A DNA stretch of 35,021 bases from Gammaproteobacteria bacterium (lineage in GTDB: Bacteria; Pseudomonadota; Gammaproteobacteria; Pseudomonadales; Azotimanducaceae). The position numbers and the translations under genes are program-made. The stretch is from assembly GCA_026709225.1 (NCBI GenBank), contig JAPOTJ010000015.1:1-35021 (forward strand), given 5' to 3'. Of the stretch, positions 1 to 7,067 are shown one piece after another. Under the pieces are notes generated by a model. It ran no database searches, was not told the origin of the DNA, and was given only the letters and a program-made list of their open reading frames with translations. Each line of letters begins with the position of its first letter. Position 1 is the stretch's first letter.

Positions 1-55
1 CACAGCCCTTCTCCTGCGCGCTGAATCCACACTTATTTATGGGACAGGACACTAG
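1..55. repeat. Left copy of a 55-bp window-terminal inverted repeat
   Basis: The first 55 bases match the reverse complement of 34958-35012 with one mismatch (gaatcc against gaaccc). The match stops abruptly at 55/34958, just after a CTAG tetranucleotide, so this looks like a true element edge. The window begins inside the element, so its body is not visible. The most likely reading is the end of an IS or MITE present at least twice in the genome. I do not recognise the family. Confidence 0.75.
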
Positions 56-154
56 GAATAGACCATCCACGAGCACTTCGCTTTGCTCGGCGACGCAGAA
101 CAATGTCCAGTCTCCGTGTTGGCTCCGTGCGCTAAACTTGATGCTTGGGCCATA

Positions 155-565
155 TCAAACTTCGCCAAGGCGTGACAGCACGGAATCGATCTTGGGGTTT
201 CGGTAAGGTTCCAAGAATCTATCCACGCTTGCTCCATCGAGAACGAGCGCATGCGCATTGAGAGCGCAGCGGATGGAGTGAATACTGTAGTTCGGAAAGA
301 CCTGACCAAAGTGGCGGTCCACCGCTTCCATGATCTTAAGCACCGCCTCGATATCTCCAGCCCTGAGTCTAGAGAATCTAGCAGACAGCCTATTCGCACT
401 GAGGGTGATCTCGCTTTGGCCACCCAATCCCCTGTACACCGCTTCCGAAGTGCCAGGTGATACGTCTGTTCGATCAGAGAAATCCTTGGCGTTGACTTGA
501 AAATCCTCACTCAGTGCATCGTGAATCAGGCCAAAATATCGTCCTGGCACGCCGCTCCAATCTAG
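155..565 (-). pseudogene. 5'-truncated hypothetical gene, cut by an IS-like end
   Basis: The reading frame is open from the stop at 155 up to a TAA at 572-574. The only start in the body is GTG at 550, but the frame continues sensibly upstream of it (codons for L-D-W-S-G) to a CTAG at 562-565, where an IS-like end begins. The C-terminal 131 residues look like real protein with alternating helix- and strand-like stretches, and no transmembrane segment. I see a faint resemblance to the C-terminal half of TIGR04255-type proteins, from memory only and not firm. The N-terminus is probably lost, so this is better read as a fragment than as an intact gene. Confidence 0.45.
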
Positions 566-733
566 GGCGTGTTAACACTATGCACGTTGACGCTGCCGAG
601 ACACGTTTTCCGCCAGACAAGTACCTATGATGTCAAATGGATGGATTTCGTCGATATCCCAGGCCTCTTGAAGACGGGTGAAGAAAGTGATTGTCGAACT
701 TGGTGGAGACGACTTGGAGTTCCCTTGGTCCAT
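562..733 (-). mobile_element. Possible remnant of an IS5-like element end
   Basis: A CTAG at 562-565 is followed by GGGCGTGTTAACAC, which resembles the terminal repeats of IS5-family elements, and IS5-type elements favour CTAG-like targets. Reading inward on the minus strand, a 51-codon frame (ATG at 733, TAG at 578-580) ends 10 bases before the GTGTTAACAC end, as a transposase C-terminus often does. The peptide contains a TRLQEAWDIDEIHPFDI stretch that I cannot place. The other end and the bulk of any transposase are missing. Confidence 0.3.
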
Positions 734-768
734 CGTGCTCCGCCTGTGTGGGTGGACGGGTGCCCAGG

Positions 769-883
769 AGCCCCCGTGCTCCCCGCCCCTGCGCGCGCCC
801 TGCGCCGGATTCTCCGGCCTCCGCTGCGCTCCGGCCTCCGAACCCGGCGCAGGGCGCGCGCAGGGGCGGGGAGCACGGGGGCT
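769..883. repeat. 40-bp-arm perfect palindrome beside the IS110 element
   Basis: Bases 769-808 are perfectly complementary to 844-883, giving a 40-bp GC-rich stem with a 35-base loop. The loop itself holds a 12-bp direct repeat (812-823 and 829-840, CTCCGGCCTCCG). The palindrome lies 16 bases beyond the transposase stop. IS110-family elements often insert in or next to palindromic repeats such as REP units, so this is probably the target palindrome or an element end. It is stable enough to act as a bidirectional transcription block. Confidence 0.85.
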
Positions 884-899
884 GGCGGTGCCGGCGCGC

Positions 900-1886
900 T
901 CATGCCGGCTGGGGCGCCGCGGCACGCGAGTCCGGCGGCGCCGGCGTCCACAGGCGGTCCTCCCGCAGCAGGGTGTTCGCCAGCACGACCAGCCTGCGCA
1001 TGACCGCGACCAGCGACACCATCTTCGGCTTGCCCCGGGCCCGCATGGCCTCGTACACCCTGCGCATCTCCGGATTGTGCTGCGCCGCGCCCGTCGCCGC
1101 CATGAACAGCTTGCGCCTCGGACGCTCCCGCCCGCCGCGGATCGAGCGCTTCCCGCGGCGCCCCCCGGAGTCGTTCGCGAACGGCGCCACCCCCGCGAGG
1201 CTCGCCGCTTCGCGACCCCCGACCCCGCCGAGCTCCGGCATGCCGAGCGCCAGCGCCAGCGCCGCCGTCCGGGCGATGCCCGGCATCGAGCACAGCACCT
1301 CGACGCGCCGCGACAGCCCGGGGTCGAGCGCCAGCAGCCGGTCGGTCTCCGCGTCCATGCCCGCCAGCTCCCTGTCCATCCACCGCAGCCGCGCCGCGTT
1401 GCGCCGCTTCAGGCACGGATGCCGCGCCTCCTGCCCGGCGCGCACCTTCAGCCGCCCCCGGTCCCGCGACAGCGCGTCGCGCGCCGTCCACAGCGCCTCC
1501 AGCGCCCGGAACGACTCCGGCCGCACCGGCGTCGCCCGCAGGTCGCGCCGCGTCCGCGCCATCGCCGCCAGCAGCGCCGCGTCCGCACAGTCCGTCTTCG
1601 CCTCCCTGCCGAGCGACTTCCTGAAGTGCCGCGCCCACGCCGCGTTCACCCGGCACAGCGGCAGACCGCCGCCCAGCGCCGCGTGGAACGCCTGGTCGTA
1701 CGGCCCTGTCGCCTCGAACAGCACCAGCCCCACCGGGCCCGCGCCCACCCAGGCCCGGAACTCCCGGTAGCCCTTCCCGCTGTTCTCGAACCGACGAGAC
1801 CGGCCGGACGGCAGCTCGTGCGCGTCCAGCCAGCCCTTCGACACGTCGACGCCGATGTGCGCCGCTTCCGGGGTATCATGTTCCAT
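900..1886 (-). CDS. IS110-family transposase (DEDD recombinase)
   Basis: This 328-aa protein catalyses movement of the IS110 element. The N-terminal RuvC-like domain (about residues 10-160) shows the expected acidic residues in IGVDVSKG, FEATGPY and KTDCADA, the DEDD signature. The C-terminal Tnp_20 domain (about 200-290) shows the MPGIARTAA helix-hairpin-helix-like motif and ASLAGVAPFANDSG, where the conserved serine of IS110 recombinases is expected. The length is typical of intact family members and there is no frameshift, so the element may still be active. The ATG at 1886 begins MEHDTPEAAHIGVDVSKG. GC content is visibly higher than in neighbouring chromosomal genes, consistent with recent arrival. 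Long open frames on the opposite strand here are shadows of the GC-rich sequence. Confidence 0.95.
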   Translation of the reverse strand: MEHDTPEAAHIGVDVSKGWLDAHELPSGRSRRFENSGKGYREFRAWVGAGPVGLVLFEATGPYDQAFHAALGGGLPLCRVNAAWARHFRKSLGREAKTDCADAALLAAMARTRRDLRATPVRPESFRALEALWTARDALSRDRGRLKVRAGQEARHPCLKRRNAARLRWMDRELAGMDAETDRLLALDPGLSRRVEVLCSMPGIARTAALALALGMPELGGVGGREAASLAGVAPFANDSGGRRGKRSIRGGRERPRRKLFMAATGAAQHNPEMRRVYEAMRARGKPKMVSLVAVMRRLVVLANTLLREDRLWTPAPPDSRAAAPQPA

Positions 1887-1904
1887 GCTTTCCTTCTCCT
1901 CTTC

Positions 1905-2047
1905 TTGTCTTCGGACCTCACAGTCCGCCTACCTATTCAGGACGATTGGAAAGGCGGTGGCGACCCTACTGAACAACGTCCCTTCACGGACGAGACCATC
2001 CCGGTCCTACCACCGCCTGTGGGCGACCCCATCAGGGGCGCCCACAG
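1905..2047 (-). ncRNA. Candidate IS110 bridge RNA
   Basis: Upstream of the transposase start there are about 160 non-coding bases with strong structure. Read on the minus strand, a 5' hairpin comes first: 2039-2046 pairs with 2018-2025 (8 bp), then 2035-2038 pairs with 2027-2030 around an ATCA loop with one bulged base. An 8-bp closing stem follows (2010-2017 with 1953-1960), enclosing 49 bases that contain smaller stem candidates. IS110-group elements are known to encode a bridge RNA in this position, with a 5' stem-loop and internal loops that pair with target and donor DNA. Position and shape fit. The exact ends and guide bases are not determined. Confidence 0.5.
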
Positions 2048-2157
2048 CATAATTCAATCAGACAAGACCTTCCTTAAGGTTCATTCATCGACATCTGCAG
2101 GGCTGTGGGATTAGGCGAGAAGCCAATCGATGAAACGTCCTCAACCGCTACAAGCTA

Positions 2158-2186
2158 TTGACAAGCCGCGCCGCTGATTTCACGAT
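2158..2186 (+). promoter_or_regulatory. Possible sigma70 promoter for the CBS-hydrolase-CFA-PhyH cluster
   Basis: A perfect TTGACA lies at 2158-2163. Seventeen bases later the -10 position (2181-2186) reads CACGAT, only a 3 of 6 match. It lies 30 bases before the chosen ATG of the first gene, and no better promoter is visible between the IS110 element and that gene. The weak -10 box keeps confidence low. Confidence 0.35.
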
Positions 2187-2215
2187 GCACTCCTAGGTTG
2201 CTTGGAGTTGGAGCC

Positions 2216-2623
2216 ATGCGGTCAGTCAAGGTCACGGAGTATATGGCGAAGAACCTCACCACGTTCACGCCGGAAACCAAGGTGTTTGACGCCTTGGAAG
2301 TGCTGCTCAGAAAACATTACTCGGGCGCGCCGGTCGTCAACGCAAATGGCGATCTCGTGGGTGTTCTTTCAGAGGCCGACCTCATGCGTGTCGCCATCCA
2401 AGGCAGCTATCATGAGGACACATCGGGGTTGGTGGGCGACTACATGTCAACCGATGTGCGCACGATTGCACCGGACATGGACTTGTACTCGGTGGCAGAG
2501 ATGTTTATGAAGCATCACTACAAGCGATTTCCTGTGGTCAGTGCCGGCAAGCTTGTTGGCATGATCAGTCGCCGTGATGTCCTGCGGGGGATCGAGGATT
2601 TTGCAGCTGGCCGTCGCGGTTAG
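2216..2623 (+). CDS. CBS-domain-pair protein
   Basis: This 135-aa protein is almost entirely a tandem CBS (Bateman) module, which usually binds adenosine nucleotides and acts as an energy or redox sensor for a partner. CBS1 spans about residues 5-60 (VTEYMAKNLTTFTPETKV to GVLSEADLMR) and CBS2 about 75-130 (VGDYMSTDVRTIAPDMDL to VGMISRRDVLRGI); both end in the typical G-hydrophobic-[IL]-[ST]-x-x-D-[LV] signature. ATG 2216 is chosen; a TTG at 2198 is in frame but would only add MLGVGA. The next gene's ribosome-binding site overlaps its stop, so the two are probably cotranscribed. There is no fused catalytic domain, so its partner is unknown. Confidence 0.85.
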   Translation: MRSVKVTEYMAKNLTTFTPETKVFDALEVLLRKHYSGAPVVNANGDLVGVLSEADLMRVAIQGSYHEDTSGLVGDYMSTDVRTIAPDMDLYSVAEMFMKHHYKRFPVVSAGKLVGMISRRDVLRGIEDFAAGRRG

Positions 2624-2634
2624 GAAGAGTCAAC

Positions 2635-3534
2635 ATGCCAGCTTTTGAACGAGACGGAATACGCATCCACTTTGAACAATTCGGGTCGCGCGCCGACGTG
2701 CCGGTCGTGCTCATTCACGGGCTCGGCTGTCAACTGATCGAATGGCCGCCGAGTCTGATCGATGCCTTGGCCGCCGGCGGCTACCGCGTGATCACCTTTG
2801 ACAACCGAGACGCGGGCTTGTCGAGCCATCTCGACGACCTTGACGCCATGACGCCGGATGTCATGGACATACTCGCGGGCGATAGCGGCTCGCTCGGCGA
2901 CGACATCTACAGCTTGTCCGACATGGCCGCCGACGCGGTCGCGCTGCTCGACTATCTCGGGCAGTCGGGCGCGCACATTGTTGGCCTCTCAATGGGCGGC
3001 GCGATCGCTCAGCGGCTCGCCATCGAACACGCGACGCGATGCTTCAGCATGACGTGTCTGATGACCTTTGCCAGCAGTCCGGCGAGCGAGGAGATGGATG
3101 CAGACACCGTCATGCCGTTCTTTGCCGCGGCGCCTTCGGACGATATTGATTCGCTCGCGATGCAACGTCGGGCTGGCTGGGACGCGGTGGCAGGCGCGCA
3201 CTTCGTATCGAGCGAATGTGGCATGGGACGCTTTGCGAGGCAAGCCGTGATGAGGGCGGCCAATCGCAACGGATTCGCTCGTCAATTGCACGCCACTCGC
3301 AGCGATGGCGACCGCACGGCGCTGCTGCAGGCTGTCAATGTGCCGACGCTTGTCATTCACGGCGAAGTCGATCCCTTGGTGCCAATCGCATCTGGCGAAG
3401 CCTTGGCGGGTGCCATCAAGGGCGCGGAACTTGAGCCCATTGGCCACATGGGACATGACTTGCCAGAGCCGCTCGTGCAGACGCTCGCCGAGCACATGCT
3501 CGAGCATATGGATGCGGTGGACGCCGAAAGGTAG
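2635..3534 (+). CDS. Alpha/beta-fold hydrolase
   Basis: This 299-aa protein is a soluble alpha/beta hydrolase with an HGLG oxyanion-type motif near residue 30, the nucleophile elbow GLSMGG near residue 120, a late acidic residue in HGEVDPLVP and the catalytic histidine in GHMGHDLP. This is the full Ser-Asp-His triad in family order. No signal peptide is visible. The ribosome-binding site AGGAAG (2622-2627) overlaps the stop codon of the CBS gene, indicating translational linkage. The best general comparison is esterases and lipases related to the 3-oxoadipate enol-lactonase type; the substrate cannot be read from sequence. The following CFA-like and PhyH genes hint at acyl or lipid esters. 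Confidence 0.9.
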   Translation: MPAFERDGIRIHFEQFGSRADVPVVLIHGLGCQLIEWPPSLIDALAAGGYRVITFDNRDAGLSSHLDDLDAMTPDVMDILAGDSGSLGDDIYSLSDMAADAVALLDYLGQSGAHIVGLSMGGAIAQRLAIEHATRCFSMTCLMTFASSPASEEMDADTVMPFFAAAPSDDIDSLAMQRRAGWDAVAGAHFVSSECGMGRFARQAVMRAANRNGFARQLHATRSDGDRTALLQAVNVPTLVIHGEVDPLVPIASGEALAGAIKGAELEPIGHMGHDLPEPLVQTLAEHMLEHMDAVDAER

Positions 3535-3584
3535 CGTTTGCACAGCATGTATGATTGTCCGAAAGTTCGATTGAAGTGAACGGC

Positions 3585-4769
3585 ATGGGTCTCGAACAAC
3601 GTCTGTTCGAACGCTACATCACGAAAGGCAGCTTGAAGGTCGTCTGGCCGGACGGTCGCACGGCATCCTATGGCCAAGGTGCGCCGAGCGTCACTTGGGT
3701 GATTCGCTCGAAATCAGCGCTCGGCAGGATGCTCGCGCATCCGCAGCTCAATCTCGGCGAGACCTATATCGACGGCGGATGGGATGTCGCGGATGGCTCG
3801 CTGCACGACCTCATCACCTTGCTGCGCATCAATTTGGAAGCGGCGATCGCGGAAAAGCGCAGCGGGGTTTTTGCACCCTTGCTCGGGGCTTTTCAGAAGG
3901 TCAACACGCTGGCAACGAGTCGGCGCAACGTCAGCCATCACTATGACCTCGACGAAGCATTATTCCGTGCGTTTCTTGACGACAACATGCACTATTCGTG
4001 CGCCTATTTTGAGCGTGACGACGCGACGCTTGAAGAAGCCCAGAACGCCAAGGCGCGGCACATCATGACCAAGCTCAATCTCCAAGAAGGGCAGCGGGTG
4101 CTCGATATTGGGTGCGGCTGGGGGAGTCTTGCGCTCTATCTGGCCGAAAACGCCGGCGTCTCGGTGAAGGGCGTGACCCTCTCAAAAGAGCAGCTTCGCG
4201 TCGCGCGCGCTGAAGCCGAGAAGCGCGGTCTTGGCAATCGCGTGCAGTTTGAATTGCAGGACTATCGAGAGTTGGGCGAGACGTTTGATCGCATTGTCAG
4301 CGTCGGCATGTTCGAGCACGTCGGCAAGGCGCACTATCCAGCCTTCTTCAAGCAGGTTGGCAAGTGCCTGAAACGTGGCGGCGTCGCGCTTCTTCATACC
4401 ATTGGTTCGAGTAAGGCGCCGCAGCCTACCAATCCATGGATCACGCGGCATATCTTCCCCGGCGGATACATCCCGTCATTTTCCGATCTTGCGCCGAATG
4501 TTGAGTCGTCGGCAGTCGAATTGACAGATTTGGAAGTATTGAGGTTGCACTACGCCTATACGCTTCGCGAATGGCACACGCGCTTTCAAAAGGTGCGCGA
4601 GACGTTCGTCGAGTCGCGCGGCGAGCGCTTCTGCCGCATGTGGGAGTTGTATCTGGTGTTCTGCCAGACGGCATTCGAGCTTGGCGAACTGGTGGTGTTT
4701 CAGTTGCAGCTCGCCAAGCAGCCGCACGCGACGCCGATCACTCGGAATTACTTGTACACGCAGGCATAG
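3585..4769 (+). CDS. Cyclopropane-fatty-acyl-phospholipid synthase family methyltransferase
   Basis: This SAM-dependent methyltransferase of the CFA synthase/mycolic-acid cyclopropane synthase family (394 aa from this start) would add a methylene or methyl group across a double bond of membrane phospholipid acyl chains. The SAM-binding motif I is VLDIGCGWGSLALYLA, followed by GVTLSKEQ and IVSVGMFEHVG. The family hallmark HYDLDEALFRAFLDDNMHYSCAYF precedes them, and the N-terminal region MGLEQRLFERYITKGSL looks like the normal family start. A TTG at 3555 in frame would add ten residues and has no ribosome-binding site, so ATG 3585 is preferred. Three bases separate its stop from the next ATG. 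Confidence 0.9.
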   Translation: MGLEQRLFERYITKGSLKVVWPDGRTASYGQGAPSVTWVIRSKSALGRMLAHPQLNLGETYIDGGWDVADGSLHDLITLLRINLEAAIAEKRSGVFAPLLGAFQKVNTLATSRRNVSHHYDLDEALFRAFLDDNMHYSCAYFERDDATLEEAQNAKARHIMTKLNLQEGQRVLDIGCGWGSLALYLAENAGVSVKGVTLSKEQLRVARAEAEKRGLGNRVQFELQDYRELGETFDRIVSVGMFEHVGKAHYPAFFKQVGKCLKRGGVALLHTIGSSKAPQPTNPWITRHIFPGGYIPSFSDLAPNVESSAVELTDLEVLRLHYAYTLREWHTRFQKVRETFVESRGERFCRMWELYLVFCQTAFELGELVVFQLQLAKQPHATPITRNYLYTQA

Positions 4770-4772
4770 TCA

Positions 4773-5597
4773 ATGAACTGGGATATCGAAGCGCATGCGA
4801 GGCGCATCGAAGATCAAGGTTACAGCGTCGCGGACAGCGTCATGAGCGAAGCGCTCATGGCGCGCATTCGTAGCGATCTTGATCCACACTTCGAGGCCTC
4901 TCCGAATGGACGCAACGACTTTGAAGGCTTCGCAACGCAGCGCCTGTACGCACTGCCCGACAAGTCCGCATCGTCGGCGGAGCTCATCGAACACCCGCTT
5001 GTCCTCGGCCTCACTGACCGCTTCCTGCGTCACGACTACCGACTCTCCGCAGCCATCGCCATCAAAGTACACGGCGGCGAGACGCCGCAGGATTTTCACC
5101 GCGACGACAATCCGGCAGGCGCGCCGGATACGGGCGTGCGCGACATGTGGGGCTTTTCGACCATGTGGATGCTCGATGACTTCACCGAATCCAATGGCGC
5201 CACTGAAGTGATCCCTGGCAGTCATGCTTGGCCGGTAGAGCGTGTGGCTGATGCGTCGCAGGCTGTGAAGGTGTGCGCGCCTGCAGGTTCCGTGCTGCTG
5301 TTTGCGGGCAATCTCATTCATCGCGGCGGGCGCAGTCGTGAGACGGATCGGGGCGTGCGGCTCGGCATTACGATTCAGTACGCCCAGCCATGGCTGCGCA
5401 CCATCGAGAACTTCTCGCTGTCGGCACCGCCCGAAAAGGCAGCGCGCTTCAGCGACCGAATGCAGGCTTTGCTCGGCTATAGTGTGGCGGCGCCGGGATT
5501 TGTTGGATACGTGGACGGCGTGCATCCCAAGCGGCTGATCGATTCTCAGTATCAAGGACGCAAGCATCACGGAACGCCGAGTTTGGGGTGGTGGTGA
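4773..5597 (+). CDS. Phytanoyl-CoA dioxygenase (PhyH) family protein
   Basis: This 274-aa protein belongs to the Fe(II)/2-oxoglutarate-dependent PhyH family. The metal-binding HxD is seen in FHRDDN (about residue 108) and the distal histidine in AGNLIHRGGRSR (about 180), followed by an arginine suited to 2-oxoglutarate. The strand segment DMWGFSTMWMLDDFTESNGATEVIPGSH is the characteristic core. Members hydroxylate diverse substrates, so the name does not prove phytanoyl-CoA. Its place directly after a CFA-like methyltransferase suggests a modified lipid or fatty acid, by inference. The last four codons overlap the next small ORF. Confidence 0.88.
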   Translation: MNWDIEAHARRIEDQGYSVADSVMSEALMARIRSDLDPHFEASPNGRNDFEGFATQRLYALPDKSASSAELIEHPLVLGLTDRFLRHDYRLSAAIAIKVHGGETPQDFHRDDNPAGAPDTGVRDMWGFSTMWMLDDFTESNGATEVIPGSHAWPVERVADASQAVKVCAPAGSVLLFAGNLIHRGGRSRETDRGVRLGITIQYAQPWLRTIENFSLSAPPEKAARFSDRMQALLGYSVAAPGFVGYVDGVHPKRLIDSQYQGRKHHGTPSLGWW

Positions 5598-5797
5598 TCG
5601 TGAAGAAAGACGAACACGGTGCGATGGTTCCTCAAGCTACGACTCCGCTTAAGGACGGCGACGAAGCGCTGGAAAGGCTGATCAGGGAAGGCGTGCTGAC
5701 GCGAGGCCGAGGGTGCGCGCGCAAGATTCTTGAACGACCGCCGATGAAGCTGCCGTTTAGTCTTTTGGAGACGCTGCTAGAAGAACGCGGCGCTTGA
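5588..5797 (+). pseudogene. Phd-type antitoxin remnant, N-terminal half missing
   Basis: A 69-codon frame starts with GTG at 5588, inside the end of the PhyH gene. Its peptide (VVIVKKDEHGAMVPQ, then ALERLIREGVLTRGRG, then PPMKLPFSLLETLLEER) resembles the second half of Phd/prevent-host-death antitoxins: the VVI..dG..vA.LvP strand, then LxRLxxEGlLtrGrG, then a short C-terminal helix. The N-terminal dimerisation and DNA-binding part is absent; upstream bases are PhyH coding. No PIN or Fic/Doc toxin follows, and its end overlaps the convergent gene by 41 bases. It may be a relic, or a small expressed protein. The assignment is from motif memory only. Confidence 0.45.
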
Positions 5798-6773
5798 ACA
5801 CACACAAGGTTTCGGACGCGCTTTGCGCAATTACATGGCGCTGCTTGAGAAGCGTTTCGACCTCAGGCATTCGCTCCTCTTTCGCGAGTTTTTCGCGATT
5901 CTCAAACGACGTCATGATGAACTCAAGCGTAGAGCGTGCGCCGTCTCTTTGTTTTTGCTTGTCGATCATTTCCTTGTCTATTATTTCCTGTTTTGTCACG
6001 GCGTCCGGCAAGGCTTGCATCATTTCACCATACAGCGCGAGCACGCCCGCATATCTCGGGCCAGCCCTCAGGCACCCTTCAACCAGCGAATCTTGCACTT
6101 CATAGTGTGCAACATGATCGTTCTTTGTCTTCCCGTTGAGTGATCGAAGCATTCCAGCTTCTTTGCTATACCCTGCGCTCAGGGCTTGATCGGCCAGTGC
6201 GTTCATGTCATGCGTTTGCTTCGGATCAAGACCGAGACGCATCAACATGGCTTTCCCAAGCCGCTCGGCGGCATCCGCACTTGCACTGACAAATTCAGCA
6301 CAGTCCGATAAATCACGGACCATGTCCTGATCCCCTTGAGCCACACGAGTGTAGGCTTCGGCTGCTGATCGTATCTGCTTCTCTGCCGTCACCAGATGGT
6401 TCATAAATGTCAACGAATCCATTCTGAGAGGCATCCCCTTCAATGCTTCTAAATCATAGTCTCCGGCAACCAATACGCCGTCACGGACAATGGCGCGCTG
6501 CACGCTGCCGAGATAGCACGCCCTTGAGCGGAGCACTGATTCGGGCACGACAATACAGTTGACTTCCTGGCCTGTTTCGCGGACATCATGAAACACGCTT
6601 TCATCCAATTCAGATGCCGTTTCATGCGCGGCGATGAAGGCGATATCCCAATCGCTATTCTCTTCCCAATCATCGCGGGCGCGTGAGCCGAACAATACAG
6701 CCGCACGGCCCTCGATGCGCTCCAATGCAGTTTGTGCACTGAATAGGATGTCTTCAGGGATTGAGACTTGCAC
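5757..6773 (-). CDS. MNT-type nucleotidyltransferase with HEPN-like C-terminal region
   Basis: This 338-aa protein begins at GTG 6773. Residues 1-110 form a minimal nucleotidyltransferase (MNT) domain with GSRARDDW (G29-S30) and SDWD (D41, D43), the GS...DxD signature of Pol-beta-fold nucleotidyltransferases. Residues about 115-230 are all-helical and resemble a HEPN partner (AAERLGKAMLMRLGLDPKQTHDMNAL), although the R to H spacing is longer than the usual Rx4-6H RNase motif. A further charged helical tail follows to residue 338. MNT and HEPN proteins normally form separate two-gene toxin-antitoxin pairs; here both appear in one chain, with an extra C-terminal part. It lies convergent with the antitoxin remnant. 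The MNT assignment is firm and the HEPN part is likely. Confidence 0.75.
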   Translation of the reverse strand: MQVSIPEDILFSAQTALERIEGRAAVLFGSRARDDWEENSDWDIAFIAAHETASELDESVFHDVRETGQEVNCIVVPESVLRSRACYLGSVQRAIVRDGVLVAGDYDLEALKGMPLRMDSLTFMNHLVTAEKQIRSAAEAYTRVAQGDQDMVRDLSDCAEFVSASADAAERLGKAMLMRLGLDPKQTHDMNALADQALSAGYSKEAGMLRSLNGKTKNDHVAHYEVQDSLVEGCLRAGPRYAGVLALYGEMMQALPDAVTKQEIIDKEMIDKQKQRDGARSTLEFIMTSFENREKLAKEERMPEVETLLKQRHVIAQSASETLCVFKRRVLLAASPKD

Positions 6774-6800
6774 AAGCGTTCACAGTTGCGTTGGCAAGGT

Positions 6801-7013
6801 CTATTCTAGCAACCGGCGGTGGAGTGTGATTGACTCGGACTCGCCTGCGGCAGCTTTGAGCAGGCGGCCTGCGACTGGCAGCCCTTGCCCCAAGGCATTG
6901 GCGAACGCGAAGCCACCGCCGATCTCAAATGCGTTTGTCTCATGGCTCATTGATGGCGCCATAAACACGGCGAGTCCTTGAGCCAAGTCGCGGCAGAGCA
7001 AGCAAATGCACAC
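6801..7013 (-). CDS. Unresolved small ORF
   Basis: A 70-codon minus-strand frame fills most of the 294-base gap between the nucleotidyltransferase and the phosphatase. The peptide has a glycine/alanine-rich middle (FEIGGGFAFANALGQGLPVAGRLL) that looks more protein-like than random, but I recognise no family and see no ribosome-binding site. It could be the tail of a decayed gene. It is included only so that the gap is described. Confidence 0.2.
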   Translation of the reverse strand: MCICLLCRDLAQGLAVFMAPSMSHETNAFEIGGGFAFANALGQGLPVAGRLLKAAAGESESITLHRRLLE

Positions 7014-7067
7014 CCCTCGGAGTGCTCACACCGTCATAATGTGCGCTCTTGATTCACACGAACCGAC

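Larger units (their letters stand above)
884..2060 (-). mobile_element. IS110-family insertion sequence (approximate limits)
   Basis: The element is defined by an intact IS110-type transposase (900-1886, minus) with a structured non-coding leader upstream of it (about 1905-2047). This order, leader then gene, matches the IS110 subgroup rather than IS1111, where the long non-coding part lies at the 3' end. IS110 elements lack terminal inverted repeats and usually leave no clear target duplication, so neither end can be fixed from one copy. The right end should lie within a few tens of bases after the stop, at or near the 40-bp-arm palindrome. The left end should lie just above 2047. Confidence 0.6.

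Noticed and set aside
2081-2093. TCATTCATCGACA shared between 2081-2093 and 34945-34957, next to the right terminal repeat
   Set aside because: A 13-base match is expected by chance several times in 35 kb. A shared GGGCTGTGG nearby is suggestive but too short to claim a common element.
678-2114. Long plus-strand open frames (359 and 478 codons) opposite the IS110 transposase
   Set aside because: Arginine/proline/serine-rich peptides without family motifs; they arise from the very GC-rich transposase gene, whose minus-strand frame has clear DEDD and Tnp_20 motifs.
4770-5570. A 266-codon minus-strand frame opposite the PhyH gene
   Set aside because: Low-complexity His/Arg-rich shadow; the plus-strand protein has the iron-binding residues and operon spacing.
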